Shown piece after piece: positions 1-12,056 of a DNA stretch of 64,000 nt; the stretch's first letter is position 1, and each line of letters starts with the position of its first letter. The position numbers and the translations under genes are program-made. The stretch is taken from positions 55,116,057 to 55,180,056 of the forward strand of contig CM054120.1 in the NCBI GenBank assembly GCA_028673005.1, written 5' to 3'. The notes beneath the pieces were generated by a model. That model had not been told where the DNA came from and did no database searches. It worked only from the letters and a program-made list of their open reading frames with translations. The DNA comes from Tanypteryx hageni (lineage: Eukaryota; Arthropoda; Insecta; Odonata; Petaluridae).

Positions 1-158
1 AATTTACGCTCTATCGCAGTATTCGCGGAATAGAGGTAGGGTTGAGTACGCAATTATCAACGATAATAGTTTACCCGTGTGAGAAGAATTTTTATAGATG
101 CATTGCAATTTTCTGATTACAAATTATGGGAATGGAAGTTTGCAAACATCTTCAATTA

Positions 159-177
159 CTCCGACGTGAAATCGGAG
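159..177 (+). repeat. Invariant 6-bp hairpin of the satellite unit (unit 1 example)
   Basis: CTCCGA, a 7-base loop CGTGAAA, and TCGGAG form a perfect inverted repeat. The same 19 bases recur in the other full-length units I read (for example 6860-6878). Units 18 and 24 lost it with their 150-bp deletion. Function unknown. Confidence 0.85.
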
Positions 178-198
178 TTGCTTGTATATGATACTTAT

Positions 199-220
199 AC
201 TATATATATACATATATATA
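199..220 (+). repeat. TA-rich microsatellite in the unit (unit 1 example)
   Basis: An alternating TA run is broken by one C (TATATACATATATATAG). Its length varies by two-base steps: longer in units 2 and 23, shorter in units 9 and 14. This is the pattern expected from replication slippage. Confidence 0.85.
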
Positions 221-342
221 GACCACCATGTCCAACCAACTGCCAACTGTCTACATAGACGAAAAGAGGAAGGCAGGTGAGAAGGTGGGGCCTCGTTAGC
301 AACCCCCGCAAGAAGAAATTAAGTTGACCCGTGCAAAGATCC

Positions 343-397
343 CCCAGGTGCTCCGCTCGCAGCGAGGCGTGCGGTTTACCCCTGGGTGGAACCTGGG
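343..397 (+). repeat. Inverted repeats in the conserved GC-richer centre (unit 1 example)
   Basis: CCCAGGT (343-349) is the reverse complement of ACCTGGG (391-397). Between them CTCGC, A, GCGAG (356-366) forms a second nested inverted repeat. Together they could fold into one branched stem in RNA or single-stranded DNA. The element is kept in most units; unit 43 breaks the inner stem and unit 6 the outer one. Confidence 0.6.
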
Positions 398-607
398 TTC
401 ACTCGGAAAGCCCTAACAGCTCTGGACCACAGCGAATTACGGTACTTCCTCCCCAAGGATGAGTTTTCGAAAACCAGCCAGAGCAACAGAAGCTAGGGGA
501 ATATGTAGGTTAAAAGCCACTAGACATAAGCCAATGATCGATCGGTTTAATCTGCTGAGCTCCGCTCTGCTCGCTCACTTCGCGGACTGACTGACTGGAC
601 ACTCAAA

Positions 608-648
608 CATATAAAAAAAAGAGAAGCAGCAACCAAGGACCTTTTCAG
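608..648 (+). promoter_or_regulatory. TATA-like motif with downstream TCAG (unit 1 example)
   Basis: CATATAAAA at 608-616 is present in every unit, with a variable A tract after it. TTTTCAGGG lies about 35 bases downstream, somewhat farther than the usual TATA-to-initiator distance. Satellites are often transcribed, so this could be a weak promoter. The motif is also likely by chance in such A-rich DNA. Confidence 0.2.
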
Positions 649-1335
649 GGCCACCAATGACGTGACTGGACTAACGGCACCTTTCAGTGCTACAGAGACA
701 GCGATGGTCTTTCGCAAGGCAAACGGCTATAGTTGGGGTGGAGCTGAATAAGAACAAGAAAGGTAACTCAGTTGGGTCTCCTTTGCTTACAATGGTCAAC
801 ATCGCAGGTAGAATACAAAATTTAATATTCAGGTCCAAGTTATGCAGGTTCAAGTTCAATAGAACTGTATCAGCCACAGGTGGTAAGCGAATTATAGGAA
901 CCATCTCATGTTGGAAACGGAAAAAAATGATCCAAATATATCAAATGGAAAAATCTTTCATATACAAACAGGCATATTTTGAAAAGAGTACAGAAATACT
1001 GATAAGAGACGGAAGGGGTCCATCGAAATGTAATTGTTCCCAAGGTGCAAAAACAATATGGCCATATAGATAGTAATACATTATTCTTTTTCTGATAGGA
1101 AGGATGGAAATACTCTCGTCTATATGGAGATATTGCACGTAAATTGTTGATCAGGATAGTTCACTGAGTATTGTACCCATCATACGACAAACGGAAATGT
1201 TGCACAACTTGCAGAGCCTATGCCCATTATCTGACTTTTTCTAAAGAAGGTGATTTACAAGAATAAGTGAATTCACAGAGAAAAGCGAAATTATGAAGAA
1301 TAATTTGAAATCTAATTTTCCAGCGTAAGGAAAAG

Positions 1336-2678
1336 AATTTACGCTCTATCGCAGTATTCGCGGAATAGAGGTAGGGTTGAGTACGCAATTATCAACGATA
1401 ATAGTTTACCCGTGTGAGAAGAATTTTTATAGATGCATTGCAATTTTCTGATTACAAATTATGGGAATGGAAGTTTGCAAACATCATCAATTTCTCCGAC
1501 GTGAAATCGGAGTTGCTTGTATATGATACTTATACTATATATATATACATATATATAGACCACCATGTCCAACCAACTGCCAACTGTCTACATAGACGAA
1601 AAGAGGAAGGCAGGTGAGAAGGTGGGGCCTCGTTAGCAACCCCCGCAAGAAGAAATTAAGTTGACCCGTGCAAAGATCCCCCAGGTGCTCCGCTCGCAGC
1701 GAGGCGTGCGGTTTACCCCTGGGTGGAACCTGGGTTCACTCGGAAAGCCCTAACAGCTCTGGACCACAGCGAATTACGGTACTTCCTCCCCAAGGATGAG
1801 TTTTCGAAAACCAGCCAGAGCAACAGAAGCTAGGGGAATATGTAGGTTAAAAGCCACTAGACATAAGCCAATGATCGATCGGTTTAATCTGCTGAGCTCC
1901 GCTCTGCTCGCTCACTTCGCGGACTGACTGACTGGACACTCAAACATATAAAAAAAAGAGAAGCAGCAACCAAGGACCTTTTCAGGGCCACCAATGACGT
2001 GACTGGTGTAACGGCACCTTTCAGTGCTACAGAGACAGCGAAGGTCCTTCGCAAGGCAAACGGCTATAGTTGTGGTGGAGCTGAATAAGAACAAGAAAGT
2101 TAACTCAGTAGGGTCTCCTTTGCTTACAATGGTCAACATCGCAGGTAGAATACAAAATTCAATATTCAGGTCCAAGATATGCAGGTTCAAGTTCAATAGA
2201 ACTGTATCAGCCTCAGGTGGTAAGCGAACTATAGGAACCATCTCATGTTGGAAATGGAAAAAAATGATCCAAATGTATCAAATGGAAAAATCTTTCATAT
2301 ACAAACAGGCATATTTTGAAAAGAGTACAGAAATTCTGATAAGATACGGAAGGGGTCCATCGAAATGTAATTGTTCCCAAGGTGCAAAAACAATATGGCC
2401 ATATAGATAGAAATACATTATTCTTTTTAGATAGGAAGGATGGAAATACTCTCGTCTATATGGAGATATTGCACGTAAATTGTTGATCAGGATAGTTCAC
2501 TGAGTATTGTACCCATCATACGACAAACGGGAAACGGAAATGTTGCACAACTTGCAGAGCCTATGCCCATTATCTGACTTTTTCTAAAGAAGGTGATTTA
2601 CAAGAATAAGTGAATTCACAGAGAAAAGCGAAATTATGAAGAATAATTTGAAATCTAATTTTCCAGCGTAAGGAAAAG
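1336..2678 (+). repeat. Satellite unit 2 (head A1)
   Basis: Small frame open, middle p, right part long. The TA run is two bases longer than usual (1537-1558), and the T-rich acceptor-like tract reads CTTTTTAGATAGG, one base shorter than in most units. Confidence 0.93.
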
Positions 2679-4020
2679 AATTTACGCTCTATCGCAGTAT
2701 TCGCGGAATAGAGGTAGGGTTGAGTTCGCAATTGGCAACGATAATAGTTTACCCGTGTGAGAAGAATTTTTATAGATGCATTGCAATTTTCTGATTACAA
2801 ATTATGGGAATGGAAGTTTGCAAACATCTTCAATTTCTCCGACGTGAAATCGGAGTTGCTTGTATATGATACTTATAATATATATATACATATATATAGA
2901 CCATCATGTCCAAACAACTGCCAACTGTCTAAATAGACGAAAAGAGGAAGGCAGGTGAGAAGGTGGGGCCTCGTTAGCCACCCCCGCAAGAAGAAATTGA
3001 GTTGACCCGTGCAAAGGTCCCCCAGGTGCTCCGCTCGCAGCGAGGCGTGCGGTTTACCCCTAGGTGGAACCTGGGTTCACTCGGAAAGCCCTAACAGCTC
3101 TGGACCACAGCGAATTACGGTACTTACTCCCCATGGATGAGTTTTCGAAAACCAGCCAGAGCAACAGAAAGCTAGGGGAATATGTTGGTTAAAAGCCGCT
3201 ACACATAAGCCAATGATGGATCGGTTTACTCTGCTGAGCACCGCTCTGCTCGCTCATTTCGCTGACTGACTGACTGGACACTCAAACATATAAAAAAAGA
3301 GAGGCAGCAACCAAGGACCTTTTCAGGGCCACCAATGACGTGACTGGAGTAACGGCACATTTCTGAGCTTCAGAGAGAGCGAAGGTCCTTCGCAAGGCAA
3401 ACGGCTATAGTTGTGGTGGAGCTGAATAAGAACAAGAAAGTTAACTCAGTAGGGTCTCCTTTGCTTACAATGGTCAACATCGCAGGTAGAATACAAAATT
3501 CAATATTCAGGTCCAAGATATGCAGGTTCAAGTTCAATAGAACTGTATCAGCCTCAGGTGGTAAGCGAATTATAGGAACCATCTCATGTTGGAAATGGAA
3601 AAAAATGATCCAAATGTATCAAATGGAAAAATCTTTCATATACAAACAGGCATATTTTGAAAAGAGTACAGAAATTCTGATAAGATACGGAAGGGGTCCA
3701 TCGAAATGTAATTGTTCCCAAGGTGCAAAAACAATATGGCCATATAGATAGAAATACATTATTCTTTTTCAGATAGGAAGGATGGAAATACTCTCGTCTA
3801 TATGGAGATATTGCACGTAAATTGTTGATAAGGATAGTTCACTGAGTATTGTACCCATCATACGACAAACGGGAAACGGAAATGTTGCACAACTTGCAGA
3901 GCCTATGCCCATTATCTGACTTTTTCTAAAGAAGGTGATTTACAAGAATAAGTGAATTCACAGAGAAAAGCGAAATTATGAAGAATAATTTGAAATCTAA
4001 TTTTCCAGAGTAAGGAAAAG
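2679..4020 (+). repeat. Satellite unit 3 (head A1)
   Basis: Small frame closed (CTAAATAG), middle q, right part long. Private head change GAGTTCGCAATTGGCAACG. The unit has the CTGAGCACCGC variant shared with units 7 and 12. Confidence 0.93.
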
Positions 4021-5360
4021 AATTTACGCTCTATCGCAGTATTCGCGGAATAGAGGTAGGGTTGAGTTCGCAATTATCAACGATAATAGTTTACCCGTGT
4101 GAGAAGAATTTTTATAGATGCATTGCAATTTTCTGATTACAAATTATGGGAATGGAAGTTTGCAAACATCTTCAATTACTCCGACGTGAAATCGGAGTTG
4201 CTTGTATATGATACTTATACTATATATATACATATATATAGACCACCATGTCCAACCAACTGCCAACTGTCTACATAGACGAAAAGAGGAAGGCAGGTGA
4301 GAAGGTGGGGCCTCGTTAGCAACCCCCGCAAGAAGAAATTGAGTTGACCCGTGCAAAGATCCCCTAGGTGCTCCGCTCGCAGCGAGGCGTGCGGTTTACC
4401 CCTGGGTGGAACCTGGGTTCACTCGGAAAGCCCTAACAGCTCTGGACCACAGCGAATTACGGTACTTCCTCCCCAAGGATGAGTTTTCGAAAACCAGCCA
4501 GAGCAACAGAAGCTAGTGGAATATGTAGGTTAAAAGCCACTAGACATAAGCCAATGATCGATCGGTTTAATCTGCTGAGCTCCGCTCTGCTCGCTCACTT
4601 CGCGGACTGACTGACTGGACACTCAAACATATAAAAAAAAATGAGGCAGCAACCAAGGACCATTTCAGGGCCACCAATGACGTGCTGGAGTAACGGCACA
4701 TTTCTGAGCTTCAGAGAGAGCGAAGGTCCTTCGCAAGGCAAACGGCTATAGTTGTGGTGGAGCTGAATAAGTACAAGAAAGTTAACTCAGTTGGGTCTCC
4801 TTTGCTTACAATGGTCAAAATCGCAGGTAGAATACAAAATTCAATATTCAGGTACAAGATATGCAGGTACAAGTTCAATAGAACTGTATCATCCTCAGGT
4901 GGTAAGCGAATTATAGGAACCATCTCATGTTGGAAACGGAAAAAAATGATCCAAATATATCAATGGAAAAATCTTTCATATACAAACAGGCATATTTTGA
5001 AAAGAGTACAGAAATTCTGATAAGAGACAGAAGGGGTCCATCGAATTGTAATTGTTCCCAAGGTGCAAAAACAATATGGCCATATAGATAGAAATACATT
5101 ATTCTTTTTCAGATATGAAGGATGGAAATACTCTCGTCCATATGGAGATATTGCACGTAAAATGTTGATCAGGATAGTTCACTGAGTAATGTACCCATCA
5201 TACGACAAACGGGAAACGGAAATGTTGCACAACCTGCAGAGCCTATGCCCATTATCTGACTTTTTCTAAAGAAGGTGATTTACAAGAATAAGTGAATTCA
5301 CAGAGAAAAGCGAAATTATGAAGAATAATTTGAAATCTAATTTTCCAGCGTAAGGAAAAG
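4021..5360 (+). repeat. Satellite unit 4 (head A1)
   Basis: Small frame open, middle q, right part short. The private set CCCCTAGGTGC, AGCTAGTGG and AATAAGTACAAG recurs in unit 27, about 34.7 kb away, which points to an old multi-unit duplication or exchange. Confidence 0.93.
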
Positions 5361-6701
5361 AATTTACGCTCTATCGCAGTATTCGCGGAATAGAGGTAGG
5401 GTTGAGTACGCAATTATCAACGATAATAGTTTACCCGTGTGAGAAGAATTTTTATAGATGCATTGCAATTTTCTGATTACAAATTATGGGAATGGAAGTT
5501 TGCAAACATCTTCAATTTCTCCGACGTGAAATCGGAGTTGCTTGTATATGATACTTATACTATATATATACATATATATAGACCATCATGTCCAAACAAC
5601 TGCCAACTGTCTAAATAGACGAAAAGAGGAAGGCAGGTGAGAAGGTGGGGCCTCGTTAGCCACCACCGCAAGAAGAAATTGAGTTGACCCGTGCAAAGGT
5701 CCCCCAGGTGCTCCGCTCGCAGCGAGGCGTGCGGTTTACCCCTAGGTGGAACCTGGATTCACTCGGAAAGCCCTAACAGCTCTGGACCACAGCGAATTAC
5801 GGTACTTACTCCCCATGGATGAGTTTTCGAAAACCAGCCAGAGCAACAGAAAGCTAGGGGAATATGTTGGTTAAAAGCCGCTACACATAAGCCAATGATG
5901 GATCGGTTTACTCTGCTGAGCTCCGCTCTGCACGCTCACTTCGCCGACTGACTGACTGGACACTCAAACATATAAAAAAAAATGAGGCAGCAACCAAGGA
6001 CCTTTTCAGGGCCACCAATGACGTGCTGGAGTAACGGCACATTTCTGAGCTTCAGAGAGAGCGAAGGTCCTTCGCAAGGCAAACGGCTATAGTTGTGGTG
6101 GAGCTGAATAAGAACAAGAAAGTTAACTCAGTTGGGTCTCCTTTGCTTACAATGGTCAACATCGCAGGTAGAATACAAAATTCAATATTCAGGTACAAGA
6201 TATGCAGGTACAAGTTCAATAGAACTGTATCATCCTCAGGTGGTAAGCGAATTATAGGAACCATCTCATGTTGGAAACGGAAAAAAATGATCCAAATATA
6301 TCAATGGAAAAATCTTTCATATACAAACAGGCATATTTTGAAAAGAGTACAGAAATTCTGATAAGAGACAGAAGGGGTCCATCGAATTGTAATTGTTCCC
6401 AAGGTGCAAAAACAATATGGCCATATAGATAGAAATACATTATTCTTTTTCAGATATGAAGGATGGAAATACTCTCGTCCATATGGAGATATTGCACGTA
6501 AAATGTTGATCAGGATAGTTCACTGAGTAATGTACCCATCATACGACAAACGGGAAACGGAAATGTTGCACAACCTGCAGAGCCTATGCCCATTATCTGA
6601 CTTTTTCTAAAGATGGTTATTTACAAGAATAAGTGAATTCACAGAGAAAAGCGAAATTATGAAGAATAATTTGAAATCTAATTTTCCAGCGTAAGGAAAA
6701 G
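5361..6701 (+). repeat. Satellite unit 5 (head A1)
   Basis: Small frame closed (CTAAATAG), middle q, right part short. The tail has the GATGGTTATTT variant near 6613, where most units have GAAGGTGATTT or GAAGGTTATTT. Confidence 0.93.
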
Positions 6702-8043
6702 TATTAACGCTCTATCGCAGTATTCGCGGAATAGAGGTAGGGTTGAGTACGCAATTATCAACGATAATACTTTACCCGTGTGAGAAGAATTTTTATAGAT
6801 GCATTGCAATTTTCTGATTACAAATTATGGGAATAGAAGTTTGCAAAAATCTTCAATTTCTCCGACGTGAAATCGGAGTTGCTTGTATATGATACTTATA
6901 CTATATATATACATATATATAGACCACCATGTCAAACCAAATGCCAACTGTCTACATAGACGAAAAGAGGAAGGCAGATGAGAAGGTGGGGCCTCGTTAG
7001 CCACCCCCGCAAGAAGAAATTGAGTTTACCCGTGCAAAGGTCCCCCAGGTGCTCCGCTCGCAGCGAGGCGTGCGGTTTACCCCTGGGTGGAACCTGAGTT
7101 CACTCGGAAAGCCCTAACAGCTCTGGACCACAGCGAATTACGGTACTTCCTCCCCAAGGATGAGTTTTCGAAAACCAGCCAGAGCAACAGAAGCTAGGGG
7201 AATATGTAGGTTAAAAGCCACTAGACATAAGCCAATGATCGATCGGTTTAATCTGCTGAGCTCCGCTCTGCACGCTCACTTCGCGGACTGACTGACTGGA
7301 CACTCAAACATATAAAAAAAAGAGAAGCAGCAACCAAGGACCTTTTCAGGGCCACCAATGACGTGACTGGAGTAACGGCACCTTTCAGTGCTACAGTGAC
7401 AGCGATGGTCCTTCGCAAGGCAAACGGCTATAGTTGGGGTGGAGCTGAATAAGAACAAGAAAGTTAACTCAGTAGGGTCTCCTTTGCTTACAATGGTCAA
7501 CATCGCAGGTAGAATACAAAATTCAATATTCAGGTCCAAGATATGCAGGTTCAAGTTCAATAGAACTGTATCAGCCTCAGGTGGTAAGCGAACTATAGGA
7601 ACCATCTCATGTTGGAAATGGAAAAAAATGATCCAAATGTATCAAATGGAAAAATCTTTCATATACAAACAGGCATATTTTGAAAAGAGTACAGAAATTC
7701 TGATAAGATACGGAAGGGGTCCATCGAAATGTAATTGTTCCCAAGGTGCAAAAACAATATGGCCATATAGATAGAAATACATTATTCTTTTTCAGATAGG
7801 AAGGATGGAAATACTCTCGTCTATATGGAGATATTGCACGTAAATTGTTGATCAGGATAGTTCACTGAGTATTGTACCCATCATACGACAAACGGGAAAC
7901 GGAAATGTTGCACAACTTGCAGAGCCTATGCCCATTATCTGACTTTTTCTAAAGAAGGTGATTTACAAGAATAAGTGAATTCACAGAGAAAAGCGAAATT
8001 ATGAAGAATAATTTGAAATCTAATTTTCCAGCGTAAGGAAAAG
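6702..8043 (+). repeat. Satellite unit 6 (head A3), uninterrupted relative of the LINE target
   Basis: Small frame open in its AACCAAATG version (6929-7000), middle p, right part long. At 6927-6935 it holds a single uninterrupted CCATGTCAA and matches the sequences on both sides of the LINE. It is a good model of the empty target site. Confidence 0.95.
6929..7000 (+). other. Short ATG frame in the unit, 23 codons (unit 6 example)
   Basis: The frame starts MSNQMPTVYIDEK in good context (GACCACCATG) and stops at TAG 6998-7000. About two thirds of units keep it open; the rest have an early stop (CTAAATAG or CTAGATAG) after MSNQLPSV, MSKQLPTV or similar. The same reading frame continues to 7291 with only two stops (TAG 6998, TAA 7115) in 121 codons. 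It could be a decayed coding segment or chance. No known family is recognised, and translation is not supported. Confidence 0.25.
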
Positions 8044-9375
8044 AATTTACCCTCTATCGCAGTATTCGCGGAATAGAGGTAGGGTTGAGTACGCAATTAT
8101 CAACGATAATAGTTTACCCGTGTGAGAAGAATTTTTATAGATGCATTGCAATTTTCTGATTACAAATTATGGGAATGGAAGTTTGCAAACATCTTCAATT
8201 TCTCCGACGTGAAATCGGAGTTGCTTGTATATGATACTTATACTATATATATACATATATATAGACCATCATGTCCAAACAACTGCCAACTGTCTAAATA
8301 GACGAAAAGAGGAAGGCAGGTGAGAAGGTGGGGCCTCGTTAGCCACCACCGCAAGAAGAAATTGAGTTGACCCGTGCAAAGGTCCCCCAGGTGCTCCGCT
8401 CGCAGCGAGGCGTGCGGTTTACCCCTAGGTGGAACCTGGGTTCACTCGGAAAGCCCTAACAGCTCTGGACCACAGCGAATTACGGTACTTACTCCCCATG
8501 GATGAGTTTTCGAAAACCAGCCAGAGCAACAGAAAGCTAGGGGAATATGTTGGTTAAAAGCCGCTACACATTGGATCGGTTTACTCTGCTGAGCACCGCT
8601 CTGCTCGCTCATTTCGCTGACTGACTGACTGGACACTCAAACATATAAAAAAAGAGAGGCAGCAACCAAGGACCTTTTCAGGGCCACCAATGACGTGACT
8701 GGAGTAACGGCACATTTCTGAGCTTCAGAGAGAGCGAAGGTCCTTCGCAAGGCAAACGGCTATAGTTGTGGTGGAGCTGAATAAGAACAAGAAAGGTAAC
8801 TCAGTTGGGTCTCCTTTGCTTACAATGGTCAACATCGCAGGTAGAATACAAAATTCAATATTCAGGTCCAAGATATGCAGGTTCAAGTTCAATAGAACTG
8901 TATCAGCCTCAGGTGGTAAGCGAACTATAGGAACCATCTCATGTTGGAAATGGAAAAAAATGATCCAAATGTATCAAATGGAAAAATCTTTCATATACAA
9001 ACAGGCATATTTTGAAAAGAGTACAGAAATTCTGATAAGATACGGAAGGGGTCCATCGAAATGTAATTGTTCCCAAGGTGCAAAAACAATATGGCCATAT
9101 AGATAGAAATACATTATTCTTTTTCAGATAGGAAGGATGGAAATACTCTCGTCTATATGGAGATATTGCACGTAAATTGTTGATCAGGATAGTTCACTGA
9201 GTATTGTACCCATCATACGACAAACGGGAAACGGAAATGTTGCACAACTTGCAGAGCCTATGCCCATTATCTGACTTTTTCTAAAGAAGGTGATTTACAA
9301 GAATAAGTGAATTCACAGAGAAAAGCGAAATTATGAAGAATAATTTGAAATCTAATTTTCCAGCGTAAGGAAAAG
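8044..9375 (+). repeat. Satellite unit 7 (head A2), 10-bp deletion
   Basis: Small frame closed, middle q, right part long. The unit is 1332 bp because ten bases (AAGCCAATGA in sister units) are missing at about 8571, where CGCTACACAT joins TGGATCGG directly. Confidence 0.93.
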
Positions 9376-10716
9376 AATTTACCCTCTATCGCAGTATTCG
9401 CGGAATAGAGGTAGGGTTGAGTACGCAATTATCAACGATAATAGTTTACCCGTGTGAGAAGAATTTTTATAGATGCATTGCAATTTTCTGATTACAAATT
9501 ATGGGAATGGAAGTTTGCAAACATCTTCAATTTCTCCGACGTGAAATCGGAGTTGCTTGTATATGATACTTATACTATATATATACATATATATAGACCA
9601 TCATGTCCAAACAACTGCCAACTGTCTAAATAGACGAAAAGAGGAAGGCAGGTGAGAAGGTGGGGCCTCGTTAGCCACCACCGCAAGAAGAAATTGAGTT
9701 GACCCGTGCAAAGGTCCCCCAGGTGCTCCGCTCGCAGCGAGGCGTGCGGTTTACCCCTAGGTGGAACCTGGGTTCACTCGGAAAGCCCTAACAGCTCTGG
9801 ACCACAGCGAATTACGGTACTTACTCCCCATGGATGAGTTTTCGAAAACCAGCCAGAGCAACAGAAAGCTAGGGGAATATGTTGGTTAAAAGCCGCTACA
9901 CATAAGCCAATGATGGATCGGTTTACTCTGCTGAGCTCCGCTCTGCACGCTCACTTCGCCGACTGACTGACTGGACACTCAAACATATAAAAAAAAATGA
10001 GGCAGCAACCAAGGACCTTTTCAGGGCCACCAATGACGTGCTGGAGTAACGGCACATTTCTGAGCTTCAGAGAGAGCGAAGGTCCTTCGCAAGGCAAACG
10101 GCTATAGTTGTGGTGGAGCTGAATAAGAACAAGAAAGTTAACTCAGTTGGGTCTCCTTTGCTTACAATGGTCAACATCGCAGGTAGAATACAAAATTCAA
10201 TATTCAGGTACAAGATATGCAGGTACAAGTTCAATAGAACTGTATCATCCTCAGGTGGTAAGCGAATTATAGGAACCATCTCATGTTGGAAACGGAAAAA
10301 AATGATCCAAATATATCAATGGAAAAATCTTTCATATACAAACAGGCATATTTTGAAAAGAGTACAGAAATTCTGATAAGAGACAGAAGGGGTCCATCGA
10401 ATTGTAATTGTTCCCAAGGTGCAAAAACAATATGGCCATATAGATAGAAATACATTATTCTTTTTCAGATATGAAGGATGGAAATACTCTCGTCCATATG
10501 GAGATATTGCACGTAAAATGTTGATCAGGATAGTTCACTGAGTAATGTACCCATCATACGACAAACGGGAAACGGAAATGTTGCACAACCTGCAGAGCCT
10601 ATGCCCATTATCTGACTTTTTCTAAAGAAGGTTATTTACAAGAATAAGTGAATTCACAGAGAAAAGCGAAATTATGAAGAATAATTTGAAATCTAATTTT
10701 CCAGCGTAAGGAAAAG
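9376..10716 (+). repeat. Satellite unit 8 (head A2)
   Basis: Small frame closed (CTAAATAG), middle q, right part short. It closes the A3-A2-A2 trimer begun by unit 6. Confidence 0.93.
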
Positions 10717-12056
10717 TATTAACGCTCTATCGCAGTATTCGCGGAATAGAGGTAGGGTTGAGTACGCAATTATCAACGATAATACTTTACCCGTGTGAGA
10801 AGAATTTTTATAGATGCATTGCAATTTTCTGATTACAAATTATGGGAATAGAAGTTTGCAAAAATCTTCAATTTCTCCGACGTGAAATCGGAGTTGCTTG
10901 TATATGATACTTATACTATATATACATATATATAGACCACCATGTCAAACCAAATGCCAACTGTCTACATAGACGAAAAGAGGAAGGCAGATGAGAAGGT
11001 GGGGCCTCGTTAGCCACCCCCGCAAGAAGAAATTGAGTTGACCCGTGCAAAGGTCCCCCAGGTGCTCCGCTCGCAGCGAGGCGTGCGGTTTACCCCTGGG
11101 TGGAACCTGGGTTCACTCGGAAAGCCCTAACAGCTCTGGACCACAGCGAATTACGGTACTTCCTCCCCAAGGATGAGTTTTCGAAAACCAGCCAGAGCAA
11201 CAGAAGCTAGGGGAATATGTAGGTTAAAAGCCACTAGACATAAGCCAATGATCGATCGGTTTAATCTGCTGAGCTCCGCTCTGCACGCTCACTTCGCGGA
11301 CTGACTGACTGGACACTCAAACATATAAAAAAAAGAGAAGCAGCAACCAAGGACCTTTTCAGGGCCACCAATGACGTGACTGGAGTAACGGCACCTTTCA
11401 GTGCTACAGTGACAGCGATGGTCCTTCGCAAGGCAAACGGCTATAGTTGGGGTGGAGCTGAATAAGAACAAGAAAGGTAACTCAGTTGGGTCTCCTTTGC
11501 TTACAATGGTCAACATCGCAGGTAGAATACAAAATTCAATATTCAGATCCAAGATATGCAGGTTCAAGTTCAATAGAACTGTATCAGCCTCAGGTGGTAA
11601 GCGAACTATAGGAACCATCTCATGTTGGAAATGGAAAAAAATGATCCAAATGTATCAAATGGAAAAATCTTTCATATACAAACAGGCATATTTTGAAAAG
11701 AGTACAGAAATTCTGATAAGATACGGAAGGGGTCCATCGAAATGTAATTGTTCCCAAGGTGCAAAAACAATATGGCCATATAGATAGAAATACATTATTC
11801 TTTTTCAGATAGGAAGGATGGAAATACTCTCGTCTATATGGAGATATTGCACGTAAATTGTTGATCAGGATAGTTCACTGAGTATTGTACCCATCATACG
11901 ACAAACGGGAAACGGAAATGTTGCACAACTTGCAGAGCCTATGCCCATTATCTGACTTTTTCTAAAGAAGGTGATTTACAAGAATAAGTGAATTCACAGA
12001 GAAAAGCGAAATTATGAAGAATAATTTGAAATCTAATTTTCCAGCGTAAGGAAAAG
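10717..12056 (+). repeat. Satellite unit 9 (head A3)
   Basis: Small frame open, middle p, right part long. The TA run is two bases shorter than usual (10916-10933). Otherwise it is very close to unit 6. Confidence 0.93.

Larger units (their letters stand above)
1..1335 (+). repeat. Satellite unit 1 (head A1)
   Basis: Small frame open (228-299), middle p, right part long. Private changes include loss of GGGAAA-type bases near 1190 (ACAAACGGAAATG) and CTG in place of CAG near 1093, which removes the acceptor-like motif. A 128-codon frame at 687-1073 is open, but I do not regard it as a gene. Confidence 0.93.
6702..10716 (+). repeat. Higher-order trimer A3-A2-A2 (units 6-8)
   Basis: The head order TATTAACG, AATTTACC, AATTTACC recurs in units 11-13 around the LINE. 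Units 9-10 give a dimer (A3-A2) in between, as if one middle unit had been lost by unequal crossing-over. Confidence 0.8.

Noticed and set aside
320..350. A short stretch (GAGTTGACCCCTGC in some units) that resembles part of U1 snRNA.
   Set aside because: The U1 5' end that pairs with splice sites, the Sm site and the rest of the stems are missing. The match is short enough to be chance.
391..402. GGGTTCACTC, reminiscent of a tRNA B box, which could suggest a SINE or tRNA-derived origin.
   Set aside because: It does not match the B-box consensus well, no A box lies at the right distance, and no tRNA fold is apparent.
687..1073. A 128-codon plus-strand frame in the right part of the unit, fully open in several units (for example 687-1073, 2024-2410, 30123-30509, 47405-47791 and 60808-61194).
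   Set aside because: About half of the units have a 1-bp deletion (ATCAATGG) that shifts it, others lose the ATG or gain stops, and many differences between units change the amino acid. The protein matches no family I know. It is best explained by high identity between copies.
1912..2241. A 109-codon minus-strand frame, repeated in many units.
   Set aside because: It overlaps the plus-strand frame in antisense, its length follows unit indels, and its hydrophobic-looking product matches nothing. It is a shadow of A+T-rich repeats.
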